The notes under the pieces: model-generated
The model's input: the letters and a program-made list of their open reading frames with translations, nothing else
Databases searched by the model: none
What the model was told of the DNA's origin: nothing
NCBI GenBank assembly: GCA_038400315.1
Contig: CP151667.1
Coordinates: 1,251,174 to 1,315,173 of the forward strand
Direction: 5' to 3'
Length of the DNA stretch: 64,000 bases
From: Isosphaeraceae bacterium EP7
Lineage (GTDB): Bacteria; Planctomycetota; Planctomycetia; Isosphaerales; Isosphaeraceae
Made by a program: the position numbers and the translations under genes
Shown: in pieces, positions 42,016-53,193 of the stretch
How positions within the stretch are numbered: position 1 is the first letter of the stretch
Layout: each line of letters begins with the position of its first letter

Positions 42016-43575
42016 TCAGACCGCCCCGCCGATCGCCCGCCGGAGCAGGTTGTGGGTGATCGTCTGAACGCGGTCGTCGGGCCCGTGCGGCCTGGTCCAG
42101 TGGGTCCAGGGCAGGGTGTGGCCGGGGGGCGAGCTGAGCCCCTGCGCCCAGAAGATGGTCGCCGCGTTGAAGACGAAGTTCCCCTTGGGCCCCGGGTAGA
42201 TCGTCGACGTCCAGCGCTGGGGTGTGACCCCGCCGACATAGGCGATCCCTTCGCCCACGATCTCCAGCCCTGGGATGTCGGCCGGCGGGTCGCCGTGGTA
42301 CTCCCAGCCGATCAAGCCGGGGATGTGCTCGCCCCGCTTCATGCCCGTGCCGGCGAAGATCCAGTGGTCGGGCTTCGTGCAGATCCAGTCGCCGCCGCCG
42401 TTGACCGGCTCGACGTTGCGTGCCCCGATCAGGTAGCCCTCGTCGGGCCCTCGGTGCGGGAACGGCCCGTGGAGGCGCTCGCGGAGCACGGCGTGGTCGT
42501 GCTCGCCGCCGTAAGGGCCGCCGCGGAACATGACGCGGGCGGGTCGTCCGTCGCTGGAGGGGGTCAGCGGCGTCACCCAGCAGACCGAATTGCCCGACAG
42601 GAACAGCAGATTGACCCCGGCGTCGCGCATGGCCAGAACGCTGTTGTACTGGCGGATATCCCAGTACTCATCGTGGCCTACGCTGATGAACGCCTTGCAG
42701 CGCAGGCCGCGGTCGGGCGTGATCATATCGCTGTTGCAGCAATAGCTGACGTCGTAGCCGTGCTGCTCCAGGAAGTAGGCCAGCGGGAACTCAAACGGCA
42801 GGAACTCGCCCGAGCCGACGGTCAAGGGGTCGCTGACCACCGACTCGTACTGCGCCTCCTTGCCGTAAGGTCGGTCGAAGCTGACCTTCGACCAGGGGCC
42901 CTGGGTATCCTTGGGATTGGTGTAGACCGAGTAATGGGTCGGCCAGCGGTTGTAGGCCTGCCAGGTGTTGTCGGAGCACTGGACCAGGATGTCGGCCGGC
43001 CGTTCGTCCCGGACGACGAAGACGACGTAGCTCTGCCAGGGGACGCCCACCTCATCGGCGACGACCAGCGAGAGCCGGCCGAGATAGACCCCACTCGGCC
43101 AGTCGTCGGGGATGGTCAACTCGGCGGTCGTCTCCCAGCGGCACTCGTGCAGGTCGTCGGGCCCCGGCTGCGGGGTGGGCTGGGTCTTCCCTTGGAACGG
43201 TCCGAGGGTGGTCATCAGGCGTGCCCCCCGGCCGTCGTAATAGCCCATCCGGAAGACTTCGATGCCGAACCGCCCGGGCGGGTTGGTCGAGACCTTCAGC
43301 TCGATCGACTCGCCGGCCTTCACGCTCTGCTTCGAGCAGTAGCCCTCGATGAACGGGCTGCGGTAGCCGGTTGGCGAGTCGAGCCTGAGCCGGGTGAGCT
43401 GCCAGTCCCTGGCCCCTTCACGCTCGTTCTCGCGGGGAATGAGCGTCGGGTCGGCCTGCGGCCCGGCTTCGGGGTCGGCCGCTGCCGCCGCCTGGGCGCG
43501 GAGTTCGCTCGCGAGGAGCCCGATCGCGCCAACCTCGAGCATCCAGGCCCTTCGTGTCGATTCATGCTCGTTCAT
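42016..43575 (-). CDS. N,N-dimethylformamidase beta-subunit-like protein
   Basis: The 519-residue product resembles the large subunit of N,N-dimethylformamidase: IEVFRMGYYDGRGARLM, WQSYVVFVVRDERPADILVQCSDNTWQAYNRW, and SVGHDEYWDIRQYNSV are hallmark segments. An N-terminal hydrophobic helix (TRRAWMLEVGAIGLLASEL) suggests export, possibly through Tat given the RR. No small (alpha) subunit gene is adjacent. It may be a distant hydrolase acting on other amides, because the family is much broader than the characterised enzyme. GGAGA supports ATG 43575. Confidence 0.85.
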   Translation of the reverse strand: MNEHESTRRAWMLEVGAIGLLASELRAQAAAAADPEAGPQADPTLIPRENEREGARDWQLTRLRLDSPTGYRSPFIEGYCSKQSVKAGESIELKVSTNPPGRFGIEVFRMGYYDGRGARLMTTLGPFQGKTQPTPQPGPDDLHECRWETTAELTIPDDWPSGVYLGRLSLVVADEVGVPWQSYVVFVVRDERPADILVQCSDNTWQAYNRWPTHYSVYTNPKDTQGPWSKVSFDRPYGKEAQYESVVSDPLTVGSGEFLPFEFPLAYFLEQHGYDVSYCCNSDMITPDRGLRCKAFISVGHDEYWDIRQYNSVLAMRDAGVNLLFLSGNSVCWVTPLTPSSDGRPARVMFRGGPYGGEHDHAVLRERLHGPFPHRGPDEGYLIGARNVEPVNGGGDWICTKPDHWIFAGTGMKRGEHIPGLIGWEYHGDPPADIPGLEIVGEGIAYVGGVTPQRWTSTIYPGPKGNFVFNAATIFWAQGLSSPPGHTLPWTHWTRPHGPDDRVQTITHNLLRRAIGGAV

Positions 43576-43762
43576 GGGGTGTCTCCGCGGTCGGGTGGGA
43601 CGGGTGGCTCGGCCCGGGCAACTCTAGCAGACGGGCCTGCGCGATGCACCGACGCACCCTCCGACCCGAATGGGGAGGCACGCCGGGCGGTCGACTCGAT
43701 AGAATCGGCGACTTGCCGTTGGCTCGACGATCCGAGGCGAGGCGAGTCCGAGGACGCTTCCG

Positions 43763-44848
43763 ATGAGTTCCGTGCTGAATTTCAACGCCGGCCCCGCCAT
43801 GCTCCCCCCCTCCGTGCTGGAGCAGGTCCAGTCCGAACTCCGCGACTACAAAGGTCGCGGGATGTCGATCATGGAGATGAGCCACCGCTCCAAGGAGTTC
43901 GAGGCCATCGACGCCCGCGCCGAGGCGACCCTGAAGCGGCTGCTCGGCGTCGGCGACGGCTATCGGGCCATCTTCGTCCAGGGGGGCGCCTCGACCCAGT
44001 TCGCCACCCTGCCGATGAACTTCCTGCCCCAAGGGGGGACGGCCGACTACATCGTCACAGGCTCCTGGGGCGAGAAGGCGGTCGAGGAAGTTGGCCTCTT
44101 CGGCGAGGCCCACATCGCCGCGACCACCAAGGCGTCCAACTACGCCAGGGTGCCCAACGCCGACGAGATCAAGCTCTCGGCCACCCCTGCCTACGTCCAC
44201 TACACCACCAACGAGACCATCCAGGGGGTGCAGTTCCAGTCCGTCCCCGACGTGGGTGGCCGCCACCTGGTCGCCGACATGAGCAGCGACATCCTGTCGA
44301 GGCCCATCGACGCATCGAAGTTCTCGCTCCTCTACGCCGGAGCCCAGAAGAACCTCGGCCCGTCGGGCGTGACCGTCGTTGTCCTCCGCGAAGACTGGCT
44401 GAAGCAGGCCAACGCGAAGGTCCCGACGATGCTCAGGTACTCGACCCACGTGAAGAACAACTCGCTGTACAACACCCCGCCCAGCTTCGGCATCTACGTC
44501 CTCGACCTCGTCCTCCAGTGGATCGACGGCCTGGGCGGCTTGGAAGGCGTGGCCGCACGCAACGCGACCAAGTCCGGCTCGCTGTACGCGACGATCGACG
44601 GCAGCGGCGGCTACTACAAGGGGCACGCCGAGGCCGGCTCACGCTCGTCGATGAACGTGACCTTCCGCCTGCCGACCGAGGCCCTGGAGAAGCAGTTCAT
44701 CGCCGAGTCCCAGGCCGCCGGCATGGTCGGACTGGCCGGTCATCGCTCCGTCGGCGGCATCCGCGCGTCGATCTACAACGCGATCGGCGAGGACGCTTGC
44801 AAGAGCTTGAGCGCGTTCATGACCGAATTCGCCCGCAAGAACGGCTGA
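43763..44848 (+). CDS. serC: phosphoserine aminotransferase
   Basis: The 361-residue PLP enzyme converts 3-phosphohydroxypyruvate and glutamate to phosphoserine in serine synthesis. The N-terminus VLNFNAGPAMLPPSVLEQVQ is the SerC signature. The PLP Lys is in YAGAQKNLGPSGVTVV, and HRSVGGIRASIYNA near the C-terminus is conserved. GAGGA lies upstream. It is a single gene diverging from the DMFase-like gene. A 14-bp hairpin terminates it. Confidence 0.96.
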   Translation: MSSVLNFNAGPAMLPPSVLEQVQSELRDYKGRGMSIMEMSHRSKEFEAIDARAEATLKRLLGVGDGYRAIFVQGGASTQFATLPMNFLPQGGTADYIVTGSWGEKAVEEVGLFGEAHIAATTKASNYARVPNADEIKLSATPAYVHYTTNETIQGVQFQSVPDVGGRHLVADMSSDILSRPIDASKFSLLYAGAQKNLGPSGVTVVVLREDWLKQANAKVPTMLRYSTHVKNNSLYNTPPSFGIYVLDLVLQWIDGLGGLEGVAARNATKSGSLYATIDGSGGYYKGHAEAGSRSSMNVTFRLPTEALEKQFIAESQAAGMVGLAGHRSVGGIRASIYNAIGEDACKSLSAFMTEFARKNG

Positions 44849-44855
44849 TTCGGGG

Positions 44856-44889
44856 GGTGGAGCGATGCCGATTGGGGCATCGCTCCACC
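44856..44889. terminator. 14-bp hairpin between serC and ThuA genes
   Basis: GGTGGAGCGATGCC (44856-44869) is complementary to GGCATCGCTCCACC (44876-44889) with a 6-base loop. It separates the convergent serC and ThuA genes and is probably bidirectional. Confidence 0.75.
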
Positions 44890-44898
44890 GGTTCGGTG

Positions 44899-45816
44899 TC
44901 AGTGGGCCGCGGCCGGCCGGACCTTCACGGCCTCGGCGGGGAAGTCGGCCGCCAGCGGGAGGGTCACCTTCCCGGTGGCCGCCCATTCCGCGCCGCGGGA
45001 CAGCAGCGACTGGAAGCCGACGCAGCGGATCGCCGTGGTGTCGTCGCCGTTGACGTGGCCCAGGACCGTGGTGAAGACGCGGCCCTTGCCGACCGGGATC
45101 GTCCAGGCCATCGGTTCGTTAGTCCCGGTCCCGCCCTTCGCCTTGTCGGAGTAGGCGGTCGCCAGGATGTGCATATGCTCGACCGGCCCGCGCTGGCCGT
45201 GGTAGAGCTCGTCGGTGGGATGGGCCCATCGGGCGGGCATCCCTTTGGTGATCGGATGGTCGGCGTCGCGCACGACGACCGGATAGGCATGCGCCGGGCC
45301 GTGTCCTGCCCCGGGGCCCTCGCCCTTGGCCGACTTGACCACCTTGCCCGAGTCGTCGACCGTCAGCCGCTCGCCGAACTTGCTGTCGCGCCAGCCCATG
45401 CCGATCATCTCGTTCCAGGCGGGCCACTCGGCGAAGGCGTTGTTGGCGGCGTGAACCACGACCAGCCCTCCGCCCCCGGAGACGTACTTCTCCAGCGAGG
45501 TCTTCAACGGCTCGGGCCAGGCCTCGCCGTTGTAGTTGCTGACCACGGCGGCGTACTTGGAGAAGTCGGGTCGGAACGAGTCCCATGCCGAGGCGGGCGA
45601 CTTCGGCGGCGGGGTCGTCGCAACGTCGACGTCGAACCTGCCGGTGGAGGTGAGGGCGTCGACCAGAACGGGCTGCATCGCCTTCCAGTTGTGGTTGTTC
45701 TGCCCGTCGATGAGCAGCACCTTCAGCCGATCGGCGGCGTCCGCGGTCGCGGCGAGGCCGGCGACGAGCAGGGCGGCCAGGGGCAACGTTCGCCAAACGC
45801 GATTTCGAGCCTGCAT
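44899..45816 (-). CDS. secreted ThuA-like protein
   Basis: Starting at ATG 45816 after AGGAGTG, a signal peptide (RTLPLAALLVAGLAATADA) precedes a ThuA (trehalose utilisation, glutamine-amidotransferase-like) domain: LKVLLIDGQNNHNWKAMQPVLVDAL, then AVVSNYNGEAWPEP and VVVHAANNAFAEWPAWNEMIG. In planctomycetes these are exported and commonly accompany carbohydrate-related DUF1501/PSD1 genes. The protein is 305 residues. It follows the sialate O-acetylesterase gene by 65 bp on the same strand, suggesting one operon. Confidence 0.92.
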   Translation of the reverse strand: MQARNRVWRTLPLAALLVAGLAATADAADRLKVLLIDGQNNHNWKAMQPVLVDALTSTGRFDVDVATTPPPKSPASAWDSFRPDFSKYAAVVSNYNGEAWPEPLKTSLEKYVSGGGGLVVVHAANNAFAEWPAWNEMIGMGWRDSKFGERLTVDDSGKVVKSAKGEGPGAGHGPAHAYPVVVRDADHPITKGMPARWAHPTDELYHGQRGPVEHMHILATAYSDKAKGGTGTNEPMAWTIPVGKGRVFTTVLGHVNGDDTTAIRCVGFQSLLSRGAEWAATGKVTLPLAADFPAEAVKVRPAAAH

Positions 45817-45881
45817 CAGATCACTCCTGGAGTTGGGCGGGGGCCCGAACATGCCGGACCCCCTCTCTGCCTGGGGCAGGC

Positions 45882-47432
45882 TCAGTGACTGTTGGCGGTC
45901 ACGCCCGGCCAGTCGTCGGTGCGGAAAGGGTTGACGGGTAGGCCATTCTGGCCGTAGACGTTGCAGATGGGGTTGTCGGCCCAGGCGTATCGGACTGAGG
46001 CCGGATCGCTGATCTCATCGGACCAGACCTCGACCTTGTTGGGCCCGATGATCTTGGCCTTGGCCGCGACGAACCTGCGGTCGGAGCCGGCGATCGAGAA
46101 CCCGATCGGTTCGGCCACGTCGAACGTCTTCAGGCCAGGTTCGGCATGGTCGAGGGTCAGGACGACCTTGTTCCCTTGCTTCTCCATCGACTTGTAGGTC
46201 GGGCTCTGGCAGGCGATCGGGATGCCGTAATCCTTGGCCAGTGCCCAGCGGGCCAGGCGCTTGGCGACGTCCTGCTTGTTGGTCGGGTGGATGTCCTTGG
46301 CTTCGCCCAGGTCGATGATGACGGCCTCGCCGGTCTTGGGCAGCTTGAGGGTCAGCGTCTGGGCTTCGCGAAGCTCGGCCCAGGAGCTGTCGCCGGGCTC
46401 GGGCTTCTCGGGCAGGAAGTCGGCGAGCTGGACCCAGTAGAACGGGAAGTCGCCGATCTTCCACTCGTCGCGCCAGCTCTGGATCATCAAGGGGAAGAGG
46501 TCGCGGTACTGGTAGGCCCGGCTGGCGTTGCTCTCGCCCTGGTACCAGATCGCGCCCCGGATGCCGTAGCCGATCGTCGGCTTGAGCACGCCGTTATAGA
46601 TGTTGCCCGGGCGTGCGTTGCCGTTCATCAGGCCGTCGGGGTTGGCCAGAGGCTTGAGCTTGGGGTCGGCCTTGGCGGCCTCGACCGACTTGTCGTACTC
46701 GGCCTTCTTCGCCGGGTAGTCAGCCTCGATCTTCTCCCAACGCGCCATCAGCTCGGCATACTTGGGGTCGGCTTTGAGGATGTCGCGGCGGACCCAGGCC
46801 TCGCAGGCCGAGCCCCCCCAGGCGTCGTCGATCAGGCCGATGGGCACGTCGAGCGTCTGGGCGAGCTGGCGGCCGAAGAAGTAGCCGACCGCCGAGAAGC
46901 TCTTGACCGTCTCGGGCGTGCAAGCGGTCCATTCACCCTTGAAATCCGTCTTCAGCTCCTGCGTGCCGACCTGCGGCACCGAGATGAAGCGGATGTTGGG
47001 GAACTTGGCCGTCAGGCTCTCGAGGTCGGGGTCATTGGCCCGAGCGACTTCCCACTGCATGTTGGACTGGCCCGAGCAGACCCAGACCTCGCCGACGAGA
47101 ACATCATCGAACGTGACCGTGTTCTTCCCCTTGACCGTCAGGGTCAGGGGGCTTCCCCCCGACTTGAGCGGGTCGAGGTTCAGGGCCCAATGACCCTTGT
47201 CGTCGGCTTTGGTGGTCTTGGTCTGGTCGGCGATGGTGACCGTGACCGCCTCGCCCGGCTCGGCCCAGCCCCAGACCTTGTCGGGAAGGTCGCGCTGCAG
47301 GACCATGTGGCTGCCGAAGATGGCCGGCAGCTTGACATCGGCGAGGGCGGCTTGGCCCCCGCCCAGACAGGCCAGCGCGGCGATGGCCGTGCGGGCCAGG
47401 CCGAGACGATCGATCGACGTTGCTTTGCGCAC
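45882..47432 (-). CDS. secreted sialate O-acetylesterase (SASA/SGNH)
   Basis: The 516-residue enzyme has a signal peptide, then an N-terminal beta domain ([24 protein letters not shown]). The SGNH esterase part has nucleophile Ser123 in [11 protein letters not shown] and the catalytic Asp/His pair in [36 protein letters not shown] is the hallmark of sialate/glycan 9-O-acetylesterases. It removes acetyl groups from glycans in the periplasm or outside. The start is a GTG. It lies between DUF1501 and ThuA on the same strand. Confidence 0.95.
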   Translation of the reverse strand: MRKATSIDRLGLARTAIAALACLGGGQAALADVKLPAIFGSHMVLQRDLPDKVWGWAEPGEAVTVTIADQTKTTKADDKGHWALNLDPLKSGGSPLTLTVKGKNTVTFDDVLVGEVWVCSGQSNMQWEVARANDPDLESLTAKFPNIRFISVPQVGTQELKTDFKGEWTACTPETVKSFSAVGYFFGRQLAQTLDVPIGLIDDAWGGSACEAWVRRDILKADPKYAELMARWEKIEADYPAKKAEYDKSVEAAKADPKLKPLANPDGLMNGNARPGNIYNGVLKPTIGYGIRGAIWYQGESNASRAYQYRDLFPLMIQSWRDEWKIGDFPFYWVQLADFLPEKPEPGDSSWAELREAQTLTLKLPKTGEAVIIDLGEAKDIHPTNKQDVAKRLARWALAKDYGIPIACQSPTYKSMEKQGNKVVLTLDHAEPGLKTFDVAEPIGFSIAGSDRRFVAAKAKIIGPNKVEVWSDEISDPASVRYAWADNPICNVYGQNGLPVNPFRTDDWPGVTANSH

Positions 47433-47548
47433 GTTAGAGCACCCCGTGAGTTGCCGCTTCTGGAATCGAGCCTCGCGCGAAGGCCGATAGTCTAGCGGCG
47501 CCCTCGGGGTGAATCTACGCCCGGGTCCAACCCTTGTTGGATCTCCGG

Positions 47549-49015
47549 TCAGGCAAGCAGCTCGGTCCGCACCTTCGCCTCACCCTCGGGGCCGATCAGG
47601 CGATTCTGCAACCCCTGGAACGGATAGGTGAACTTCCAGGGGTCCAGGCCCATCAGGTGGAGAACCGTGGCCTGCAAGTCATGGACGGTCATCGGGCTGT
47701 CGACGATCCGCGTCCCCAGGTCATCGGTCGCGCCCAGGTCGGTCCCCGGCTTGATCCCGGCCCCGGCCATCCAGATCGTGAAGCATTGCGGATGATGGTC
47801 GCGGCCCAGGAACTTCGATCCGTCCCGCGCCTCGTTCATCGACGTCCGACCGAACTCACCCCCCCAGATCACCAGCGTCTCGTCCAGCAGCCCGGTCCGC
47901 TTCAGGTCGGCCAGCAGGGCGGCGATCGGGCGGTCGACCTCCTTACACTTCGCCGGAAGATGCGTGACGATGTCGTTGCTGGCCGCGGTGCCGTGGGTGT
48001 CCCAGCCCCAGTCATAAAGCTGGACGTACCGGACGCCGCGCTCGACCAGCCGGCGGGCCAGCAGGCAGTTGTTGGCAAAGGATGACGCGCCAGGCTGGGC
48101 CCCGTACTCTTCCTGCACGCGGGCCGGCTCCTGGCGGATGTCCATCACCTCGGGCACCGACATCTGCATCCGGAAGGCGAGCTCGTATTGGCTGATCCGC
48201 GTCAGTGTCTCCGGGTCGCCGTAGCGCTCCAGCTCGGTCTCGTTGAGCGCCCGGAGCGCGTCCAGGCTCCGGCGACGGGCTTCGCGGTCCATCCCCTTCG
48301 GGTTCGACACATACAGGATCGGGTCGCCCGACGTCCGGCACTGCACCCCCTGGTAGACCGAGGGGAGAAATCCGGTGCTCCAGAGCGCCTTGCCCCCGGT
48401 CGGGTCGGTCCCGCCGCTGATCAGGACGACGAACCCAGGCAGGTTGTCGTTCTCGCTGCCCAGCCCGTAAGTCACCCACGACCCCATCGCCGCGCCGCCG
48501 TTGCGGGCGCTGCCGGTATACAGGAACAGCTCGGCCGGGCCATGGTTGAACTGGTCGGTGTGCATCGACCGGATGATGGCGAGCTCGTCGGCGTGGTCGG
48601 CCAGCTTCGGCAGCAGTTCGCTCATCCAGGTGCCGCACTGGCCCCTGCGTTCGAATTTATAGGGGGAGCCCAACAGGACGGGGTGACCCTTGATGAAGGC
48701 GAACTTCTGCCCCTTCAGCAGCTCGTCGGGGCAGGGCTTCAGGTGATGCTTGACCAGCTCGGGCTTGTACTCGAAGAGGTCTTGCTGCGGCGGGGCGCCG
48801 GACATATGCAGGTAGATGACCCGCTTCGCTTTCGCCGGGAACTGAGGCGGACGGGGCGACATCGGGTCGCCGGTGGAAGGCCTCGGCGCGAGATCGGCGG
48901 CGCGGCCGAGCTTGCCGGACAGCGCCGCCAGGGCGAAGGCGCCCAGGCCCGCCTGTGAATCGACGAGGAACTGGCGTCGGGTGGCGGCGCGGGCTCGCTG
49001 GAGCGGGAATTCCAT
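47549..49015 (-). CDS. DUF1501 protein
   Basis: The 488-residue product has a Tat-like N-terminus ([22 protein letters not shown]) and DUF1501 features: [22 protein letters not shown], then [31 protein letters not shown] and [30 protein letters not shown]. These match the alkaline-phosphatase/sulfatase-like fold, with the conserved Asp/His ligands (GWDTHG, FGRT). It starts four bp after the stop of the PSD1 gene, with its ribosome binding site inside that gene. The pair is a hallmark of planctomycetes and acts outside the cytoplasm, substrate unknown. Confidence 0.96.
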   Translation of the reverse strand: MEFPLQRARAATRRQFLVDSQAGLGAFALAALSGKLGRAADLAPRPSTGDPMSPRPPQFPAKAKRVIYLHMSGAPPQQDLFEYKPELVKHHLKPCPDELLKGQKFAFIKGHPVLLGSPYKFERRGQCGTWMSELLPKLADHADELAIIRSMHTDQFNHGPAELFLYTGSARNGGAAMGSWVTYGLGSENDNLPGFVVLISGGTDPTGGKALWSTGFLPSVYQGVQCRTSGDPILYVSNPKGMDREARRRSLDALRALNETELERYGDPETLTRISQYELAFRMQMSVPEVMDIRQEPARVQEEYGAQPGASSFANNCLLARRLVERGVRYVQLYDWGWDTHGTAASNDIVTHLPAKCKEVDRPIAALLADLKRTGLLDETLVIWGGEFGRTSMNEARDGSKFLGRDHHPQCFTIWMAGAGIKPGTDLGATDDLGTRIVDSPMTVHDLQATVLHLMGLDPWKFTYPFQGLQNRLIGPEGEAKVRTELLA

Positions 49016-49019
49016 CGGA

Positions 49020-51578
49020 TCAGCCTCGGGTCAGGACGCCGTCGAGGTTCAAGAGCACGTTGGCGATCGTGGTCCAGGCCGCCAGCTCGTCGGCCGCCAT
49101 CCCCTCGGGGAGAGGGCCAAGCGGCTCGGTGGCCAGTGCCTTCGCGTCCTCAGAGTGGGACCGATAGTGGTCCCGCTCGCCGCGATAGAGTTGCTCGATC
49201 CGGTCGACCTGATCGTCGGTGGCGGGCCGACCGAGGCAAAGCTCAAGCCCGAACCGGGCGCGCGACCGATCGTCGGAACCCCCTTCGCGGACCATTCGAC
49301 GGGCGAGCGCCTGCGACGCCTCGACGTAGACTGGGTCGTTCATGGTGACGAACGCCTGCAAGGGGGTGTTCGTCCTGATCCGCCTGATCGCGCAGGTCTC
49401 GCGGCTAGGGGCATCGAAGGCGGTCATCGACGGGTAGGGGGTCGTCCGCCGCCAGAACGTGTAGAGGCCGCGGCGATGCCGGTCCTCGCCGTCGCTGGTT
49501 GCCCAGGTCCGCTCACCATTGAACGCGGCCTGCCAGAGCCCGCCGGGTTGGTACGGGAAGACCGACGGGCCGTTCATCTTGCGGCTGAGCAGGCCGCTGA
49601 GGCTGAGGGCCTGGTCTCGCACCGTCTCGGCCTCGAGCCGATAGCGGGGCGCCCGCGCCAGCAGCCGGTTTTTGGGGTCGCGGGCGATCAGTTCCGGGTT
49701 CACCTTCGATGACTGCCGATAGGTGGACGACGTCACGATGGTCCGGATCAGCGCCTTGGTATCCCAGTCGAGCCCGATCAATTCCAGGGCCAGCCAGTCG
49801 AGCAGCTCGGGATGGCTCGGCAGCTCTCCCTGGGTGCCAAAGTCTTCCTCGGTCTCAACCAGGCCGGCGCCGAACAACTCGCCCCAAATTCGATTCACCT
49901 CGACACGCGCGGTCAACGGATTCCTGGAATCCACCAGCCAGCGGGCCAGCCCCATCCGGTCGGCCGCATCGCCGGGATTGAGCGGGTGGAATGCACCCGG
50001 GACACCCGGCTCGACCTTGTGGCCTGGGTCGAGGTGGTTGCCCTTGACCATCAGGTGAGTGGTCCGGCGCGTGGCCGAGGGCAATTCCGCCAGGATCGGC
50101 AGCGTAGGGACGGCAGGCCTGGATGCTTCCAGGCGAGCGATCTCGCCACGAATGGACTTCGTCTCAGGGGCGATCGTCCGGAAATAGGTAAACAGGCGAT
50201 CGACCTGGGCCGGGCTCCGATCCGCCGGGGCGAGGTCCGCCGCCGCCAGCACGTCGGCCGGCGTCGCGACGCGACTGCCGGGGTCTGGCTCCGCGCCTTC
50301 CGCGAGCACGAGCGTCCGTTCCCAGCGGTCCTGCGAGGCGGCAAGCTCCGGTGTGCGGGCGGCGAGCATCGCTTTCTGCTCGCCGATCTTCGCGTCGAGT
50401 TCCCGGATTCTGTCGAGAAGGGCGGGGGAGGGCGCCGGGATGGTCGGGGCTTCGTTGGGCTGATCGTTGTCCTGGGTCTGGTTGAAGACCGCGTAGGTCC
50501 GATAGTAATCGTCGTGAGTGATCGGGTCATACTTGTGCGTGTGGCACTTGGCACAGCCCATCGTCAGGCCCATCCAGACCTGAAGGGTCGTGTCCACGCG
50601 GTCCTTGACGGCGGCGACGCGGAATTCCTCGTCGTCGGTCCCTCCCTCGGTATTGGTCATCGTGTTCCGGTGGAACGCCGTGGCCATCGTCTGAGAGAGC
50701 GTGGGGGCGGGCCGCAGGTCGCCGGCGATCTGGTCGATCGTGAACTCGTTATACGGCTGATTCCCGTTAAAGGCGTCGATGACCCAGTCGCGATAACGCC
50801 AGATCGTCCGGAGCGGGTCGGAACCAAAGCCCGACGAGTCGGCGTAGCGTGCCAGGTCGAGCCAGTGGCGCGCCCGGCGCTCGCCAAAGGCGGGATCCTG
50901 GATCAGGCGGTCGACCGCACGCTCGTAGGCATCCGGCGCATCGTCGCGGGCGAAGTCGGCCACCTCGGCGGGAGTCGGCGGGAGCCCCCGGAGGTCGAGG
51001 CTCAGGCGGCGGAGCAGGGCGAAGCGATCGGCCTCGGGCGACGGGGCGAGCCCTTCGCGTTCCAGCCGACCGAGGATCCAGGCATCCACTCCGTTCCTGG
51101 GCCAGTCCGCGCGTTTGACCGCGGGGAGCGGCCGGGCGACGGGGGCGGTGAACGACCAGTGCTCGGCGAAAGTCGCCCCCTGCTCGATCCAACGCCTGAG
51201 GGTTTCGACCTCCGCTGTGGCCAGGCGATCGCCCGACTTCTTGGGCGGCATCCGCGACGTCTCGTCCTCGTCGACGATCCGGGCGAGCAACTCGCTTTCG
51301 TCTGGCTCTCCCGGGACGATGGCGCGGGCGCCGCTCTTGAGTTCCTTCGTCGCGTCGGCCAGGTGGTCGAGCCTGAGCCCACGGGCCCGCTGGGCGTCGT
51401 CCTGACCGTGGCAGGCGAAGCAATGCCTGGAGAGGATCGGCCTGACGTCTCGGTTGAAGTCGACCGCCCTCGCTGGCTCGGCAGCGTGCGCGGGGCTGTC
51501 CGCGCCGATCCTGAGCGTGGCGATCAGGGCGAACGTGACCAGGAGCCGGCCGAATTTCGGACTTCGAGCCTCTGCCAT
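49020..51578 (-). CDS. PSD1/PSCyt protein (DUF1549, DUF1553, cytochrome)
   Basis: The 852-residue product from ATG 51578 has a signal peptide ([23 protein letters not shown]) and then a planctomycete cytochrome domain with CFACH at 53-57. DUF1549 follows ([23 protein letters not shown], and a second motif [18 protein letters not shown]), and DUF1553 forms the C-terminal half ([41 protein letters not shown]). These exported proteins are coupled with a DUF1501 partner in the same operon. Their redox function is inferred from haem motifs; no substrate is known. Length is normal for the family. Confidence 0.96.
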   Translation of the reverse strand: MAEARSPKFGRLLVTFALIATLRIGADSPAHAAEPARAVDFNRDVRPILSRHCFACHGQDDAQRARGLRLDHLADATKELKSGARAIVPGEPDESELLARIVDEDETSRMPPKKSGDRLATAEVETLRRWIEQGATFAEHWSFTAPVARPLPAVKRADWPRNGVDAWILGRLEREGLAPSPEADRFALLRRLSLDLRGLPPTPAEVADFARDDAPDAYERAVDRLIQDPAFGERRARHWLDLARYADSSGFGSDPLRTIWRYRDWVIDAFNGNQPYNEFTIDQIAGDLRPAPTLSQTMATAFHRNTMTNTEGGTDDEEFRVAAVKDRVDTTLQVWMGLTMGCAKCHTHKYDPITHDDYYRTYAVFNQTQDNDQPNEAPTIPAPSPALLDRIRELDAKIGEQKAMLAARTPELAASQDRWERTLVLAEGAEPDPGSRVATPADVLAAADLAPADRSPAQVDRLFTYFRTIAPETKSIRGEIARLEASRPAVPTLPILAELPSATRRTTHLMVKGNHLDPGHKVEPGVPGAFHPLNPGDAADRMGLARWLVDSRNPLTARVEVNRIWGELFGAGLVETEEDFGTQGELPSHPELLDWLALELIGLDWDTKALIRTIVTSSTYRQSSKVNPELIARDPKNRLLARAPRYRLEAETVRDQALSLSGLLSRKMNGPSVFPYQPGGLWQAAFNGERTWATSDGEDRHRRGLYTFWRRTTPYPSMTAFDAPSRETCAIRRIRTNTPLQAFVTMNDPVYVEASQALARRMVREGGSDDRSRARFGLELCLGRPATDDQVDRIEQLYRGERDHYRSHSEDAKALATEPLGPLPEGMAADELAAWTTIANVLLNLDGVLTRG

Positions 51579-51709
51579 CGGGGGACCCCACGCGGCCTGT
51601 CCGGTTCGGCCGGAAGCCGGGATTGCTCCCCGACCCGACGGACGCTCAACAACAATTGTACCATTCCCGCCCGTCAAGCATACGACCCAGCCCCGTGGCC
51701 CGGCGGCGC

Positions 51710-52222
51710 TCAACGAGGCATCCGCCACTCCAGGCTCCTGAGGAGGAGTTGTGCGAGGCGGAGTCGGTCGTCGTCGTCGTCGTTCGATTCCTCGATCATG
51801 GCGAGGATCGTCTTCCGGCTGCCATCTCGCATGATGACGAAGGGCGAGACTTCGTGAATCGGCAGGTAGCCGATCGGCCTGCGCAGAAGGTCCTCGTACT
51901 CGCCGGCGACCCGGCGGAATCGCGCCAGGGCCGGCTGGTTGTCATCGCCGCCCAGACTTCGCGCGGCTGCGAGCAGGATCCGGGCGGCATCGACCCCGAT
52001 CTGCATGTCCGGCCGAGTCTCGGGAGAGGGAGACAAACTCGGGTCCGTTGATCCATCGTTGTCGGTCATGAGGAAGCCAGGAGCCATCGGCGCGAGTTCG
52101 TGGTAGGAAGGGCTCTCGCGAAGCGCTGGGAGAGGCTCGAGAGTTGTCATGACTCTAACTTGCGGACGAAATGCAGCCAGGGAGAGGTCGGGAATTTTGG
52201 TCATGTTTTTTCGATTCATCAT
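51710..52222 (-). CDS. hypothetical protein (up to 170 aa)
   Basis: The start is uncertain: ATG codons at 52222, 52150 and 52069 all lack a good ribosome binding site. The conserved-looking part is the C-terminal 95 residues: DMQIGVDAARILLAAARSL, RFRRVAGEYEDLLRRPIGYLPIHEVSPFV and an acidic run of five Asp before RLRLAQLLLRSLEWRMPR. Codon use is genome-like. No family is recognised. It is transcribed away from the RND pump. Confidence 0.55.
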   Translation of the reverse strand: MMNRKNMTKIPDLSLAAFRPQVRVMTTLEPLPALRESPSYHELAPMAPGFLMTDNDGSTDPSLSPSPETRPDMQIGVDAARILLAAARSLGGDDNQPALARFRRVAGEYEDLLRRPIGYLPIHEVSPFVIMRDGSRKTILAMIEESNDDDDDRLRLAQLLLRSLEWRMPR

Positions 52223-52645
52223 CCGAGTCGCTCGCGGCGTCGCTCAACCTGTCCCAGGCGGACTGAATTGTAACCCATGGCATTCATCCGGCTTGCGGCG
52301 AAGACTCGCGAGCCGCTGGAGAGAGATTCACCCATTTCCCCGAGCGCACGCATGAACCTCCCACATGTGGTCTACGGACAATGACGTCAGGAAATGTCGC
52401 AAATCTTTCAGTTAAGCCTAATCGACTCATCTGAGCCAGGGGCCATCCGGCGTCCCAGGGTATGACCAGCCTGCCCTCAGACGGCAATGCGGCCGCGACC
52501 GAATCGGATCGACCGACAGAATTAAGAGATGACGCATGCGCGATGTCGGCCGAAAATGCCCTCGACTTGCGGTGCGGATCGGCTACCCTGAGATCGGGCA
52601 ACTCGACGAGCGAAGTTGCGCGCGGCGGTCGGGGAGATGGGTCGA
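52223..52645. other. 420-bp gap with no supported gene
   Basis: This divergent region contains only short frames without starts. An AT-rich patch near 52200-52215 (TTTTTTCG) and another at 52390-52440 could hold promoters for the neighbouring genes. No hairpin or repeat stands out. Confidence 0.35.
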
Positions 52646-53011
52646 ATGACCGCGAATCGCCGAATCGCCCTGATCGTCTGTTTGATCGGCTCCCTGCTCC
52701 CGGGAGGTCGTCCTTGCGTCGACTTCCTGCGGCCGAGCGTCGAGACGCCGGCATTCCGCGAGATCACTTCGGTTTGCCACGTCCGAGCCTCGCGTCCGGC
52801 TAAGTTCCCACTGATGCCGCAGTTCGACGCGAGCGAGCTCGGAGATGAGGTTCCGGACCCCGAGGATGGGGACGGCCACGAGGTCAACGCCCTTCGCGTC
52901 GGATCCCGGTTCGTCGCGAGACTTCACGACTCCGACCTGGCCCACGACCTCCGAACAGGGGGCGTGATTCATCGGCGCAATTGGTTGATCACGAACCACT
53001 TGCGTTGTTGA
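52646..53011 (+). CDS. small exported protein candidate (121 aa)
   Basis: ATG 52646 follows GGGGAG at nine bases. The product opens with a signal-like stretch (MTANRRIALIVCLIGSLLPG) and has a Gly/Asp/Glu-rich middle (DASELGDEVPDPEDGDGHEV). Four Cys, including the C-terminal one, suggest an extracytoplasmic fold. GC3 is moderately high, which supports coding. No family is recognised. It precedes the RND pump gene by about 180 bp on the same strand, a position where an adaptor might be expected, but it is far too small and unlike CusB. Confidence 0.4.
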   Translation: MTANRRIALIVCLIGSLLPGGRPCVDFLRPSVETPAFREITSVCHVRASRPAKFPLMPQFDASELGDEVPDPEDGDGHEVNALRVGSRFVARLHDSDLAHDLRTGGVIHRRNWLITNHLRC

Positions 53012-53193
53012 AGTTGGTCCGTTCTGTGTTCGTCCTCGACGGCGTATTCCTCACGACCCTCGCGCGTTTGCGGGGGGTCGGTCTGGTCAACGGTCTGCGA
53101 TCAATCCCCTTGCTCGGGGCTTGATCCGCGACGTTCGGCTTTCCATCCTCGGTGCTCCTCCCCATCTCCCTCGCTGCAAGGGACTTCGCGCCC

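Noticed and set aside
41722-45888. A very long rightward open frame of 1,388 codons
   Set aside because: It runs antisense to the DMFase-like and ThuA genes and crosses serC in another frame. Its sequence is Arg/Pro/Gly/Ala-rich and without domains, typical of shadow frames in high-GC DNA.
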